Counted from the stretch's first letter, positions 43,963 through 56,915 are shown. The stretch: DNA of 64,000 nt from Lyophyllum atratum (GCA_014905825.1 JACGCN010000038.1:186001-250000), one strand, 5' to 3'. Translations and numbers: made by a program. The notes: generated by a model from the letters alone, not told the origin.

Positions 43963-44862
43963 TCAACTATATGAATTCCATTGAAGCGTTAGCCACTCTG
44001 TCCGTCTTGGGTGCGATGGAGTGCAGTGTCGACTGACGTCTTCTGTCAAGCAGGAGTTGAGTGAATCCAGCGTGGCTTTGGTCATAACGCAAGGCTGGCT
44101 CACCTGAGAATCCATCTGGATCTGATCCATCTGCTTTCCGACACTGGCACCGAGGATCTGAAAGCAGGTTTGGATGCTGCGAAGCCCGTCCCGAATGCCG
44201 CCCGGCAGAGCATCCGATTCCGCGGCCAACGCCGTCAGCTTCTCTCTGTGGTCCTCCAGCTGCTCTCCGAGCAATCCAACAGCGCCGTTCAACATCACTA
44301 CTACACGCTCCAGGTCCTCCACGTTCGATTTCGCACTCTCTAGCTGCAACTCCGTTGTGTAAATGCGGTTATTTGTCTCCTTCCTTGTGGACTCGAGCGT
44401 GTTCCGGATGCGCAAAAATAAAAAGTCTGCTGTGTCGTCTAGCGCCTCGAGTTTCCCTTTTAGATTCTGTAGTTGATCGTCGAGGCTTCCAACAGCGCCG
44501 TTTAATGTTGCCAGCACCTTGTTGACGCCTTCCATCCGCCGCTCGATTCCGCTAAACACACCGTCTGCCTGCTTTGTAAAGGCATCAAGTGCTTCCTTGG
44601 CATCCTTGGTCCGCTTTTCTACGGCTTCGAGCTTCGCTGTTTGGTCACGCTCCCAGAGAAGGTTACCCTCGTGGTTAATGAAGGGTACCATCTCGCCGAC
44701 GAGGAGGAGGAGGGCGGTGATGACGAGGAGTATATAGTCATTGCCGAATATCCAAAGGCAATATTGCGCGGCAGCAATCGAGAATGCAAGCTTCAGCTTC
44801 AGCTGCCAGTCTAGCCTGTCTAGGGAAGAATAAGCGTAGTGGGCCTGCAGTGGGGTTGGCAT
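43963..44862 (-). CDS. Membrane-anchored coiled-coil protein, unknown
   Basis: Single uninterrupted frame of 299 codons from ATG 44862. Two hydrophobic segments lie at about residues 25-60 (LAFSIAAAQYCLWIFG; YILLVITALLLLVGEMVPF). A long, highly charged helical region follows (TAKLEAVEKRTKDAKEALDA; GVNKVLATLNGAVGSLDDQL; VEDLERVVVMLNGAVGLLGE) with heptad-like spacing, so a coiled coil is likely up to about residue 240. The segment NGAVGxLxxQLxxxxxKLxAL occurs twice, about 70 residues apart. No known domain is recognised. Confidence 0.65.
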   Translation of the reverse strand: MPTPLQAHYAYSSLDRLDWQLKLKLAFSIAAAQYCLWIFGNDYILLVITALLLLVGEMVPFINHEGNLLWERDQTAKLEAVEKRTKDAKEALDAFTKQADGVFSGIERRMEGVNKVLATLNGAVGSLDDQLQNLKGKLEALDDTADFLFLRIRNTLESTRKETNNRIYTTELQLESAKSNVEDLERVVVMLNGAVGLLGEQLEDHREKLTALAAESDALPGGIRDGLRSIQTCFQILGASVGKQMDQIQMDSQVSQPCVMTKATLDSLNSCLTEDVSRHCTPSHPRRTEWLTLQWNSYS

Positions 44863-45539
44863 CGCAATGAATGATTCACGGTCAAGTGGGGGCTTGGTGG
44901 GGGGTGCAGGAGTTTGGTGTTGCGAAGCAGGTTTTATTTGTTTTACTACTTTTCAGTGGCAGCATCAAGTCTTTGGTACTCATCGTTGGGGCCGTTCATG
45001 AGCCTTTCATGTGTAAGTCTGGAGGGACAAAGAGTCGCGTGCATGCCACTCCCAAGAACCCAGAAAGGGCACGCATTGTTTGGCCGAGCTTGTGGCTAAA
45101 ACATCGGACTTGTCGGCTGACACCATGTCCCAAACTTCTGCCTGAACTCCGAGCTTCCCAAGCTGAACTTGTTCAGAACACCGCGGTGCCCCAAAAATTA
45201 ATCTTAAACACCATCCTTCAACAGCGCTCCTCCACTGCGTCTGAGTGAGGCCAATCTTTCGAGATCTCGGATTAATAAATAGGCCACTAGTCATGTCATT
45301 GTCATCTGGCAGGAGCAAAAGGTACCTTTGACGGATGAGCCATTGCGAACGTCAAATTGCCTACCCAGAACCTCATGCTTGCTAACATAAGACGCCGCGC
45401 AAAGGGATGAGAAGACAAAAGATAACAAGCCATCGACATAGCAACTCATCGGCGAGAGCCTCAGGTGGGCGGGGGCGCGCAGCTTCGTAACTACAGCGAG
45501 GCTATGATATCAATTGACTTCTTAATGATTCAAGACGAG
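44863..45539. other. Intergenic, no gene seen
   Basis: About 680 bp between the coiled-coil gene and repeat copy 2. A 125-codon frame (44871-45248) lacks any recognisable feature. Confidence 0.45.
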
Positions 45540-47690
45540 AGCGATTTTATCAGTCACTTTATTGATAGGTATAATCCACAATCCTAAATTCGATACTATA
45601 CGAGTCAGGATACCAGAATGCGAGACTAAAAGAAACACCTGCTGCCTCTAAATGAACGACGGGATAACGAAAGGAAGGTTTTGTGGCCATGATGGTGCGG
45701 TAGAAGCAAGATGCAACTCCGTGGGTATATATGCACAGGAGGGCGCACGCCGGTAGTTGTCTTGTGGACGGAAGGCGGGAACGAAAGCTAATCCCTAGGA
45801 ACTTGAAGCGCCGAGTCGGATCCGTAACAAAAGAGACACACCCAACGCCCAATTGGATGGCATAGAAGGGAAAGAGTAGAAGCGAAGGCGCCAAGGTGGA
45901 GCATCGCGGGTATATTTGCACACAGGAGGGCGCACGCCGGTGGTTGTCTTGTGGACGGAAGGCGGGAACAAAGCAAATCCCATGAGGCTTTGAGTCAGAT
46001 CCGTAGCAAAAAGGGCACATCCGACGCCCAATTGGATGGCAGAGAGAATTAAAAGCTTTGAAACGACGGCACCAAGGTGGAGTATCGTGGGTATATTTGC
46101 ACACAGGAGGGCGCACGCCGGTGGTTGTCTTGTGGACGGAAGGCGGGAACAAAGCAAATCCCATGAGGCTGGCAGCGTCGAGTCGGATCCGTAGCAAAAA
46201 GGGCACATCCAACGCCCAATTGGATGGCAGAGAATGAAAGGATTGAAGCGAAGACGCTAAGGTAGAGTATCGCGGGTATATATGTCGCAGGAGGGCGCAT
46301 ACCGGTAAGTCGGGAACGAAGCAAATCCCGGGGAGACTGAAGCAAGCTGTCGCACAGGTGGAATAGAAGCCGGGTCGAGTCCGAGTACAAGAAAGGATCC
46401 ATAATAACTAAAGGACACATCCAAGGCCCAATTGGATGGTAGAGAATGAAAGGATTGAAGCGAAGACGCTAAGGTAGAGTATCGCGGGCATATATGTCGC
46501 AGGAGGGCGCATACCGGTAAGTCGGGAACGAAGCAAATCCCGGGGGAACTGAAGCACGTTGTTGCACCAGGTGGGGTGGACGCCAGTGTGGGTTGAGAAC
46601 GAGAGATAGATGGCTGGTAGAAAACAAAAAGAAAAGCACTCTTAATGTCAGAGCCAGGCTGGCAGACATTAACCCAGAGAGAAATGACACGGTTAAGGCT
46701 CGTCAGCCTCGATACCGTTCTCCTGCAGCTATAGGGTGAGCAATTTCTGGTGAACTGGCTAGCACGAGTACGAACGTCAGTCGGGAATTGGGGACAGAAT
46801 CAGATAACTAACCTTTCGCAGGATATCACCTCGCTAAATAGGAACGGAGGACGTTCTAGGAATCATCGCCCAAATGAACCTAGAGATCGCCATTTGCACC
46901 CGTCCTACTACACTTCCTGATGACACCCAGCGAGCTATATCGAGAAGGGGAGGTGATGTCGGAGAGGTTTGATGAACAATGACCAATTCGCCACGACCAT
47001 ACTAGAAGGCTGCAAGGACGATCAGTTCGGCGTTTGGACAACGACCGATACGAAGACGACTGACCTTGTGCTCCGCTCAGCCAGCCATGACGAAACATAG
47101 ATAAGAGTACGTTGATGTTGGTCTACCGCACAGGGATCTGAAGAATCAACAGTGGTCAGCCACATCACCGAAGTAGTGAGCAACGACAACGACTAACCTT
47201 AGCTTTGAAGCCGGGGATTACACAGCAATCTGTTGTATGCTTAGGCGAGGTACAGTTCTTTTGAGACCGACCAGCGGCAGACGGTGAGGTGAGATTTGAG
47301 AACCGGTAACGAGGAGGAGTGGATTCAGATGGTAGGGTAGGAGCGAGTGAAGGTTGTGATCAAAGACAGAGAGTCGGCACCACCACCGTCGGGCCTTGCC
47401 TAACAGGCAGTACTATTACTGCGGGTGGTGGTGGTGGAAGGGGGACAAGAAGCGGATTGAGGATGACTGGGGTTTACCTCGCTATTTATGCGTCGACTCT
47501 GACAGCGGCGGCTGACCCAAGGCTGGCCTGATCGATCCCCAAGTCTCCTTCCGACCACGATTCGAAGATATCGAACCTGAACATACCTCAAGCATACCGC
47601 AAGGACTCCAATTCGTGTGAGGCCAGTTCAAGGAGGCGAGTGCGCTGCATTGTCGAGTTCAAGGTGCAAACGCACTGGCACAATCGCGAG
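45540..47690 (-). repeat. Dispersed ~2.15 kb repeat, copy 2 (inverted)
   Basis: Reverse-complement match of 17345-19510 in full. On the minus strand it starts with GCAGCGCACTCGCCTCC near 47650, has the GGATCGATCAGGCCAGCC block, the CCACCACCACC run near 47430, CGGTATCGAGGCTGACGAGC near 46710, five array units starting near 46545, 46335, 46170, 45985 and 45800, and the end CGTCGTTCATTTAGAGGCAG followed by TGATAAAATC. It too has long open frames in more than one phase of the array (e.g. 46212-45559). Borders approximate. Confidence 0.8.
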
Positions 47691-47842
47691 TCGGGACTCG
47701 GACCCAAGGCCGGCGCGACGCCGACGCGTGTGGTCACGTGCGCCAATTTTACTTTTTGCCTCCACTGTCCACTGTCGACTCAGGCTGGTACTAGCAGATC
47801 GACACCAACGCCGGCTGCAACCTTACCAAAAATCTAAGAAAT

Positions 47843-50800
47843 ATGGTGGTTGCTGAGATTCCAATGGATGTGGACGACGTTTCCTCCAACCCACCTCCCC
47901 GAAAACGTCTACGGCAGGACCCAGAATCTGTCGCCCAAAAGACACCAAAAGAACCTCGCCTCTTCGTTCCTTTCCGCGCTCTCGGTCTCATCACGAATTA
48001 TGTACCATTTGTGCTACAAACCCGCTCGCACAAGGGTGCAACGGAAGGCCCGAGGCTTCACCTGTTAACATGTCTGGGCCGTGCATGGGCGTTATGGGAA
48101 GGAGGCAAGATGGGACTGCTGTTCGTAGGTGAGTAAGTGTGTTCATCAGGGTGGATTTTCTGGTTTTAACGGGATTTGAAGGACCCGATGCACCGGAGCA
48201 AATTTCTAGTCTTGCGATGGATGGGGATGCTGTTTGGGCTGCTGCGGGTCCTCATGCTATCAAGTATATCAGAGGAAAGGAGGTACGTGCAGAGCATTCG
48301 CTCTCGTGCCTTGCTCGTAGTTGATTTGCTTCAGATTCTGCGAGTGACAAATCCTCTTGGGACCGCTCTTTCATTCATCACAGTATTTGGGTCACAACTC
48401 CTGGCTTTGACTGAAGACGGTGGCCGACTGCTACTATGGGATACCAAGGAAGGAGGTGCGGACTCTTCACACTTCTGCGCTGCTCATGGGCTGATCATTT
48501 TCCTTGGTCCAGCTCTCGATTCGACGATCGAGTTCGAGGCCGGATTTACTGCAACATCCATCTTGCACCCGGCGACATATCTAAACAAAATTCTGGTTTC
48601 GAGCAGCCAAGGTGTTCTCCAGCTATGGAATGTACGATCACAGTGCGGCAATCTCCCCTTTCACTGTAGGAGCCTTTTCTGACGATAATATAGGATGTGC
48701 ATCCACAAAATTCCCTTACACCGATTACAGTCTACGGTACCAGTTAACCAGATGGGTGCCGTAGACCCTAGCTGTGCGATCACAGCCTTGGGTCAATCCC
48801 CTGCTGTGGATGTGGTTGGAATCGGCTTTGCTTCGGGAGAGATCTCCGTTTACGACGTTCGTGCTGACGAACGTCTCATGCGAATGTTCATGGACGGTGG
48901 CGGCATAAGAGCACTGGGGTTCAGAAGTGGTATGTGTTGCCTTAAGCGACGACTTTCGGTAACTGATCTTTGAGGTTGCAGATGGCCACCCAATACTTGC
49001 ATCTGCGTCCTCTGCTGGTCATATTGCGCTATGGGATCTCAATTCGGGCGGACGCCTGCTACACATGATTCGCGGTGCGCATGACGGTGCTATCAGCGCA
49101 GTGGAGTGGGTACCCGGACAGCCCGTCTTAATTACTTCAGGCGAGGATAACAGTGTCAAGGTAAAATTCCCTATTTGCAATTTAAACACTAGATACTAAT
49201 CCATTGTCTTAGCAATGGCTATTTGACTCTCCCACAGCAGCGCCTCGACTTCTAAAATTCCGCTCAGGCCATCACGCACCTCCCCATCTCATCCGATACT
49301 ACGGCTCCGACGGAAAACAACTACTCACCGCCTCCAGAGACCGCAGTCTCCGATGCACCTCAGTCGTTCGCGACTCAAGATCATTCGAAATGTCGCAAGG
49401 ATCTCTCGCGAAAAAGGCCACCTCACTCTCTATCCCACTCGCGTCTCTCAAGTTTCCGCCCGTGACTTCAATATCCTACTCCTCGGCACGTGCAAAAGAC
49501 TGGGATGATATCTTGACTGGCCACTCCGAGGAGACGTTTGCACGGTCGTGGACCATGCTGAACAAGAGGCTGGGGAAGTATAGCTTCGGATTCAGTGACG
49601 TGGCAAAAAGCAAGGCCAAGGAACGTGCACCCTTGGGCTCGGTCAAGGTTAGCGCTCTCCGTCGTTTTCTGTTCCAATGTCAGGGACTCATACTTTCGCT
49701 CTGTAGGCAGTGTGCGTGACGGCGTGTGGCAACTTCGGCCTCGCGAGCTCGTCAACAGGTGCCATCCACATGTGGAATATGCAATCTGGTATCCAGCGCA
49801 AGACTTTCAACGTGGGCCCTTGTCCGCCTGAAGCAGCACAGCGCTCCCAGTCGACGAAAAAGAAGGAGAGGAGTATAACGGGGCTTGCGACGGACGCGTT
49901 GAACCGTACCGTGATCGCCAGTACCCTAGACGGGACGATAAACGTCAGCTCTTGCCATTTATTTTCGTGCCGAATTCTGACGTTTCTGGTGTTATAGTTT
50001 TTCGATTTCCAGACAACAAAATTAGAGCACACGTTGGTTCTACCCTCGAACGCAGTATCGGTGTTGCTCCATAGCGACAATGGCCTGCTCGCGGTTGTGT
50101 GCGACGATATGGTTGTTCGCATTGTGGACATTGAGACGCGGCGGATAGTCAGAGAGCTTGGTGGGTTCCGGGGACGGATACTCGATATCGTGAGTTCGTT
50201 ACCCTACTCCCGAATGGCTCAGTCTAACTGGCCAAAGACGTTTTCACCTGACTCGCGATGGCTGGTGACTTCGTCCCTTGATTCAATAATTAGGACCTTT
50301 GATATTCCGACTGGACGCCTGATCGATGCGTTCAGGACACCGAGTGTGGCTACCAGCATCTCATTCTCACCTACCAATGACTTCCTGGCCACTGCACATG
50401 TAGATAGCGTCGGCGTCTTCCTCTGGTATGTGCTAAGTATGTGCTGTTTTCAATTATAACTAACCTCTTTTTATAGGGCAAATCGCGCCCAGTACGCTGA
50501 GGTGTCCTTCCAGAGCGTGACTGATGACGATCTGTCGGACGTCAACCTGCCTTCAATGCAAGGCGTCGCCGAAGACGATGGTACGTCGAACCCTGGATTT
50601 ACGATGACGTATCATATTTTTAAATACGCAACCATTTATAGCTCTCAATGCTCTCAGCGCTCTGACTGTCACCGATGCACCAGTGGACGTGTTCTCCACG
50701 CCACCACAGCTGGACGGCGAACTCATAACGCTGACGCTTCTGCCGCGTGCACGCTGGCAAACCCTTCTCAACCTCGAGGTCATCCACGTAAGCAACGCTC

Positions 50801-51423
50801 CTCCCTTCCTCACCTTCCCCTCTGACTCTTTCTCCGCCAGCAACGAAACAAGCCAAAAGAGCCACCAAAAGCTCCCGAGAAGGCTCCCTTCTTCCTGCCC
50901 ACCCTCCCCGGCGTCGAGCAGCGATTCGCGCCCGCGGAGGCCAAGACGCCTGACCCTAAGAAGCCGACGCGGAGATTGGAGAAGGTCGCGGGTACGTTGG
51001 AGAGCGTGTTCTATCAGAAGCTCATGGCCGATGCGCGTGATGGTGATTGTAAGCCGTACATTCTTGAAGTATTTTGGGCATGTGTGCTGACGCCGTTTGC
51101 TAGACGAAACCTTCTTCAAGTTCGCAAAATCACTTTCACCTGCTGCATTGGATCTCGAGGTTCGCTCGTTGGTGACGCTCGAGAGCCTGGAATTCTTCAT
51201 CAACGCACTGACGCGGCGGTTGCTCTCGCACCGCGACTTCGAGGCCGTGCAGGCGCTGCAGAGCGTGTTCCTGAATATCCACGGGGATGTTGTGGTTGAG
51301 AACCAGGAACTACAGGGGGGGTTGGAGCTGCTGTTGACGGTGCAGCGGACGGAGAGTCAGAGGGTGTTGGATCTCATTGCGTCGTCGTTGGGCACGCTGA
51401 GCTTCGTGAGGGATACTATGTAG
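47843..51423 (+). CDS. UTP21: Utp21/WDR36, small-subunit processome WD40 protein
   Basis: Nucleolar protein of the U3 snoRNP/UtpB complex needed for 18S rRNA processing. ATG 47843 gives MVVAEIPMDVDDVSSNPPPR, then KEPRLFVPFRALGLITNYVP, a Utp21 hallmark. WD repeats follow across about a dozen exons (e.g. DGDAVWAAAGPHAIKYIRGK, LLALTEDGGRLLLWDTKEGG, GIGFASGEISVYDVRADERL, ALWDLNSGGRLLHMIRGAHD, FSPDSRWLVTSSLDSIIRTF, SFSPTNDFLATAHVDSVGVF). The C-terminal Utp21 domain is present: YQKLMADARDGDY, FKFAKSLSPAALDLEVRSL, FINALTRRLLSHRDFEAVQA, ending FVRDTM with TAG at 51423. It appears complete, roughly 950 aa; one short exon at a time was verified by continuity, not all borders. Confidence 0.93.
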
Positions 51424-51734
51424 TTGACTGTCGTCTCCGGTTTACCATCGAGGAGCGGCATTTAGGGGTAGCATCATTCTACGAGACACTGCGAGGACGA
51501 CTAATATTGCCATGCATATGATAATGCATATGATACATAAAACAGAGATGACATGGAGAGTGCTATAAAGAGTAGTAGTGCAGAGAGTGCTATAGAAGCT
51601 TGAAACTCTATACTTGCCCAAACGGGCGATTGCCGCTATGTCGCGTCGGTTAGCGGCGGTGACCCATCACATATCCTCTTGTCCTCTTGTCCTTATTTCT
51701 GATCTCTTGGCTGCGCATTCACAACCTAGACCTC
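51424..51734. other. Short intergenic spacer
   Basis: About 310 bp between the Utp21 stop and the SAPS start, same direction; no gene seen. Confidence 0.5.
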
Positions 51735-54700
51735 ATGTTCTGGAGGTAGTCTGACCCAAACCTCGCCGGAATGACCCTAATGCTCAGTTCTGCGGTGCTT
51801 TTGCCATAGATTCGGGTTCCACAATGCATCGGCCATCGACAGCCTGCTGGACAAGGAAGATGTTGCGCTCGAGGCCATTCTGGACGAAGACGATCTCCTG
51901 CAAGAATGCAAGGCCCAGAATACGAGGCTTATTGACTACTTTCAACGGGTGGATGTGCTGCAGAGATTGTTCGCATACGTGACAGGTCAGATTGAGGGGG
52001 ACGAGAAGGGCCGCTTCAAGTGAGTTGCTTTTTCTAATGCACACAGGCGATACTTAACCTTCATAGGTATCCTTACGTCGCAACAGAGGTGTTATGCAGT
52101 GAAATCTGGTCAATTGTCGAAACATGTATAAATGAGCAGACGCAGCTGCTACAACCGTTCTGGGAAACGGTGCTGGATAGATCGCCCGACGACATGAAGA
52201 CAGAAATGGTCATGGCGTCCCATTTCTCCAAAATCAATGCAGTGTTCTTGAGTAAAAAGCCAGCAGAGGTGAATGCTCCTCCTCCTATACTCGGATTCAC
52301 GTGAATACAGAGCTTCGCGTGCTCAGATGTTCGCCTTCATTCGCTCGCAACCATCTGTGGTAGAACGGCTACTACGTCACATCGAAACACCGCCGTTCGT
52401 CGACCTTATAGTCAGGATAATTCAGCTTGATGAGCAGCCTAGTGGTGCAGGGGTCCTCGAAGTACGTCTGGCAGTCATTGCTCTGGGATAGATGTCTTCA
52501 TGGACAGATTTCTAGTGGCTCTCATCTGAAAACTTGATGGGTCGTCTCATTGACCTTCTATCCCCCACCCACACGAGCGACGTTCACTGCGTCGTGGCAG
52601 AACTCATCAAGGGCATCATTTCCATGGCGGCGCCATCACCAGGAGCAGGGCTCACTGAGGGTCTCCAAAATGGCCCTGCGTCGAACCGGTTTGCCCGAGA
52701 ACTCGCTGATAAGAATAGCATTGAAAAGCTTGCATCGTATATGCTCATCGACTTTGAACCACCCCCGATAAGCGAAGATAGCGATGACGACGATGAAGAT
52801 GAAGCGCCAGAACACCTCCCAAATTTCCATTCCAAGACTTCCTCCGTCGTGCATTCCGTCTCCATGGTCGTCGAGCTTATCCGGAAGAACAATTCGGATT
52901 TCTTCGAACCGTATCTATTCCACACGCTGCGAAATCGGCTTATCCAGGTTCAACAGCAGCTACACGACGATGGCCGCGATGCACTAGAGCGGGCAATGAA
53001 GGAGATGGTCGATCGTATGGGTGTGGTGCATCTAGGACCAGTGTTAGAGGTCATGATGCCGAAGCTAGAGGCTCTCCAACATTACCTGTTACATCCGCGA
53101 TCTCTGGCGAGTCTCTCCTTCTGCAGTCTCTACGTTCCGCTGACTTGATTCTTCAAGAATGGACCCGTGAGCACGACCATCGGCTCCATTATGCCTCTAA
53201 CATTCGAACGGTATCGGATATCTGAGCTATTCGCAGAACTACTGCACTGCTCAAATATGTCACTACTCAATCGTTCTGCTGAGGCGAACCGCATGTACGA
53301 CTCAGAAGGCCGGTTGCAGGGTGGTCTATCCGCGTTGGAGGAGCTGGCGCAGGTCGTATCAATGAACAACGGTGACGACCATGACGCCATGGACGAGGAC
53401 CACGATGACATCGAGCCTGCGCTTGGGTTGCCAATCACAAGTCATGACACTATATCCATGGACTCTGACGATGACATGAGTGACGACGAACCCGGCAGCT
53501 CAGACGACGACGCGATGGAAGAGATCGTCATGTACGATGAGCCCCAAGCCCAGATCGAGCTATCTGCGATCAAGACAGAGTCACCTCTCCCACAACCCCC
53601 CCTAACCGTTCCATCATCACCGAACGCAGCGTCGATGCCCTCTCCCTCCCAAATTGCGGCTCAGGGTGCTGCTCTTAGTAGAGCACAAAATTCTGAAACA
53701 GACAATTTGACGGGAAGCTCACCCCGATCACGGGTCTCTTCAAGAAAAAGCTCACGACGAGCAAACACCCTCACCGAGTCCACCACCAGCACCGGTGATC
53801 TACCGCTTCCCGTTGGCGAGAAACTGAAGCAACGTTTCCTACAAGTCGGCATCCTCTCTACCCTTCTGGTAGGCCATTCTGGTTCCCTCTTTGCATATGA
53901 TAACTGACGCATTACGATGACAGGATCTCTTCTTCGAGTTTCCATGGAACAACTTCCTTCATAGCGCGGTCTACGATGTCGTGCACCAAATTCTAACCGG
54001 GCCTGTAGATGGAGGGTTCAACCGCGAATTAGCAATCTCCCTTTTCCGGGACGCTCGCCTCATGGACAGAATAGTGGACGGCCAAAAATGGAACGACATC
54101 GAAATGTAACCTTCTTCCTTTTGGTTTTTACATATCTCACTAACGTTTCGGTCACAGCGCAAAACCAAAAGGCGTGCGGCTGGGGTACATGGGGCACCTT
54201 ACCCTCATCTCCGAAGATGTCATCATGGCACTCGAACGTTTCCCGCCGGACCTCCGCCTCATCCTGATCGAATATGCGCCCACCCCCGGATGGGACGACT
54301 ATGTCATGGGGCGATACATCGAGACGAAGCGGAAGGACACCCGTGTCCTCGGTGGCGGGAAGCCCGTCGTGGCCTCGGCTGCGACGCGGAACATGACGCG
54401 GTGGAAGGTCGATGAGGACGACGGACCGACGGAGCAGACGAGTGCGGTGGCGACCACGGCAGGTGGGGCGAATGGGAGTACGGGGGCCCCGTCGGAGCCG
54501 AGGGGCGAGTTCAGGAGGGCAGGGAGCATGCGCCCCATGAGGGAGAGCAGTGCGGATTTTGGGCCTGCGGCGATGATGGAGGAGGAGCCAGAGGAAGAGT
54601 CGCATTCCGCCCCACATGTTTGTGTTTCTTTTTCTGCGGAGTGGAACGCACCTTTCTCTGACTCTGGTATACGCAGTTTGCACGATATCTAGAGCAGCAG

Positions 54701-55430
54701 ATGCACACGTCGGATAACACGTCTGATGACGAAGACGACGACGACGAGGGCGGTTGGCTCTCTCAGTCGACGTTCAACCTTGGGCCGGCCCCTCCTGTGT
54801 CCACGCGGCATATAGACGTGGGTGCGGAGCGGCGGCCCCTTGCTACTGGATTTGACGTGAGTTACCTCTTTATTTTTCGCTTCACACCTTTGGGACCCTG
54901 TCTTTCTCCCCGGTTCCTCTGATCCACTTCTGTGCCAAGAATCGCTTGCCTAGAACTATCTAATCACGCTATTTTGACCACAGGATGCCTTCGTCACTTC
55001 CAACACAGCCGTAAATGCGATGGCCGAGGATCCGTTCAACCCGAACGTAGACGTTAGTCAGCTATTTTTATGCACAATCCATAGACCCTTCCTTGCCTTC
55101 TCTCCTCTCTCCTCTCCTCCTTTTTCAAGCGACGTCCCGAACGCTAAACTCGCTTTCTCATAGGACGGTTTCGGCCCCTTCTCCGATTCCGCAGCCGCAC
55201 CCTCTGCCACTGGCGGCGATCCTTTCACCTTCTCCTCGTCCTTTTCCGACGAATCCTTTGATTCGGAGTCATTCGGAGACTTTGGCGACTTTCAGAGCGC
55301 GAGTACGGAGGGCGAGGGCGAGCTAACGCCCACGACAGGCAGTTGGACCTTCGCGAGCGACTCCAGTACGGACGAGGAGGTGGGAGTGGAGGAACGGGCA
55401 ATAAGTTTAAGCCCTGGGATACGGGAATAA
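51735..55430 (+). CDS. SAPS-family PP6/Sit4 phosphatase regulatory subunit
   Basis: Homologue of yeast Sap155/185/190 and animal PP6R, which bind the Sit4/PP6 catalytic subunit. ATG 51735 (ATGTTCTGGAG|GTAGTC) joins to ATTCGGGTTCC to give MFWRFGFHNASAIDSLLDK, the family start. It continues LLQECKAQNTRLIDYFQRVD, YPYVATEVLCSEIWSIVETC, GRLIDLLSPTHTSDVHCVVA, SNRFARELADKNSIEKLASY, RIS-type block FERYRISELFAELLHCSNMS, DLFFEFPWNNFLHSAVYDVV and RLGYMGHLTLISEDVIMALE. The acidic tail ends LSPGIRE at 55430. One intron (near 53110-53157) has no GT donor in the needed phase; a GC-AG reading (CTG|GCGAGT ... CAAG|AATGGA) restores RSLNGPVSTTIG. Length about 990 aa fits. Confidence 0.92.
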
Positions 55431-55763
55431 AAAGTTCGTAAGGCGTCCTGAGCTATGGGTGTGTCAGGTAGAGATGCTGACGGATACTGCTGTCGTCGCT
55501 GATTGACTAGTCATGACAGCGGTTTGCTTCCTTGTGCAATACTTGTTCAACTAGTGTACATACGTCATACTCATGGATCTATTGTTTTTCTTTCTGGGTT
55601 ATGGAATCCAGCGACCCGGGGTCCGCTTTGAGGATTCGGTCACCTGTCGTTAGTCGTTGCTGCTTTATGCTGGAGTCCTAATCGAGGCCTAATCCTTTAA
55701 CCTTCATCACATGTATCTATATGCTAAGTAAGACTAGCACACCGCAGCCAAATCCAATGGAAG
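55431..55763. other. Intergenic between convergent genes
   Basis: About 330 bp; no gene seen. Confidence 0.5.
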
Positions 55764-56915
55764 TTATCCCTGGAATTGGTACCCGCCCTGCCGCGCCGTC
55801 GCGGTGAACTCCAGCGATGCGAGTTCCTTCCCGTCAGAATCAGCCAAGGCACACTGGACCTTATCTCCTGCCACGACAGGACCCACACCTTCCGGTGTGC
55901 CCGTGAGGATGAGGTCGCCTTCCTGCTCGCAATCAATCGCACAAGCAAAGGGGCATGTCAGCCTCAATGTTACGACAAGCGCCACGAGAAAGAACGCCAT
56001 GAAATCAAGGGACTGACCTCTAAGGTCATGATGGATGAGATGTGCTCAATCAACCGCGGGATACGGAATATCATGTCTGAGGTCGTGCCGTCTTGTTTGG
56101 TGATACCGTTAATCTGGATAGCCAAGAAGTCAGATTAGCTCATTCTTGGTGTGGATCCCCACATGCAGACGCACCTTCAATGATAGTTTGAGGTCGTGCG
56201 GCTCTTTGACGTCGCTCTTGGGTATAAACGGCCTTGAGGAAGAAAGCGGATCATTAAAACCGGGACTCAAGACATCTGGACGTAACGACCAAGATTACAA
56301 GACGACAACGACTGCCATCCAAGTGATGTATCACTGATCCAAGGAGGAGAAACAAGAACTCAAGACATACCCGATGGGCGTGAATGTGTCGAAGCCTTTA
56401 GCAGCAGACCAGGGAAGGCCCTGCTTCTTGACCTTATCTTGGAGGTTGCGTGCCGTCATATCGACCGCCAAGGCTTGGCGATGACGAGACATAAGTGCAT
56501 GATCGAGTAAGACGACCTGGAGCTTGACGACGCACTGTAACCTGCAACATGGGCCTCGGCGCTACTTTGCGGGATGTCGCGTCCACCTTTGCCTATGACC
56601 AGTCCAAGTTCGACTGTTGGGAGAGAGATTTGTGGTGCGTGAGGGTGAGGGTGGGTAGGTATACGTACCTTCGTGGTGGGCAATGATACCACTCGGGATC
56701 TCCACATTCCCCCCAGAGACTACGTAGCTAGTCGTAGGCTTCAGAAAGAAGAATGGCTCCTTCGGTGCGGGATTGTTCAGCTCCTTCGCATGTGCGGCAT
56801 AGTTTCTGCCTATAGCTACGATCTAAACAAGGTTAGTATTTCACGGTGAAGAGCGGCATTTGTCTCAACAGACCTTCTTGCCCCGTTGAACGAAGGAAGC
56901 TGCCGCGCTGGCCAT
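55764..56915 (-). CDS. Fumarylacetoacetate hydrolase-family protein (FAHD1-like)
   Basis: FAH-fold hydrolase/decarboxylase of the FAHD1 type (acylpyruvase or oxaloacetate decarboxylase, often mitochondrial). ATG 56915 gives MASAAASFVQRGKK, then IVAIGRNYAAHAKELNNPAP, KEPFFFLKPTTSYVV, IPSGIIAHHE|VELGLVIGKGGRD with the metal-binding Glu pair region, AVDMTARNLQDKVKKQGLPW (the conserved Asp), KGFDTFTPIG, PFIPKSDVKEPHDLKLSLK, EGDLILTGTPEGVGPV, and an end YQFQG at 55764. These are the family's motifs in order, about 230-240 aa over six or so exons. No defect seen. Substrate is inferred from family only. Confidence 0.92.

Noticed and set aside
44871..45248. 125-codon forward ORF
   Set aside because: No domain, no splice support and overlapping an equally long reverse frame.
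17345..47690. A giant element (Starship-like or composite transposon) bounded by the inverted 2.15 kb repeats
   Set aside because: The repeats are internally structured and diverged, no target duplication is seen at their outer ends, no tyrosine-recombinase captain was found, and the content is explained by local F-box genes plus the copia/KDZ nest.
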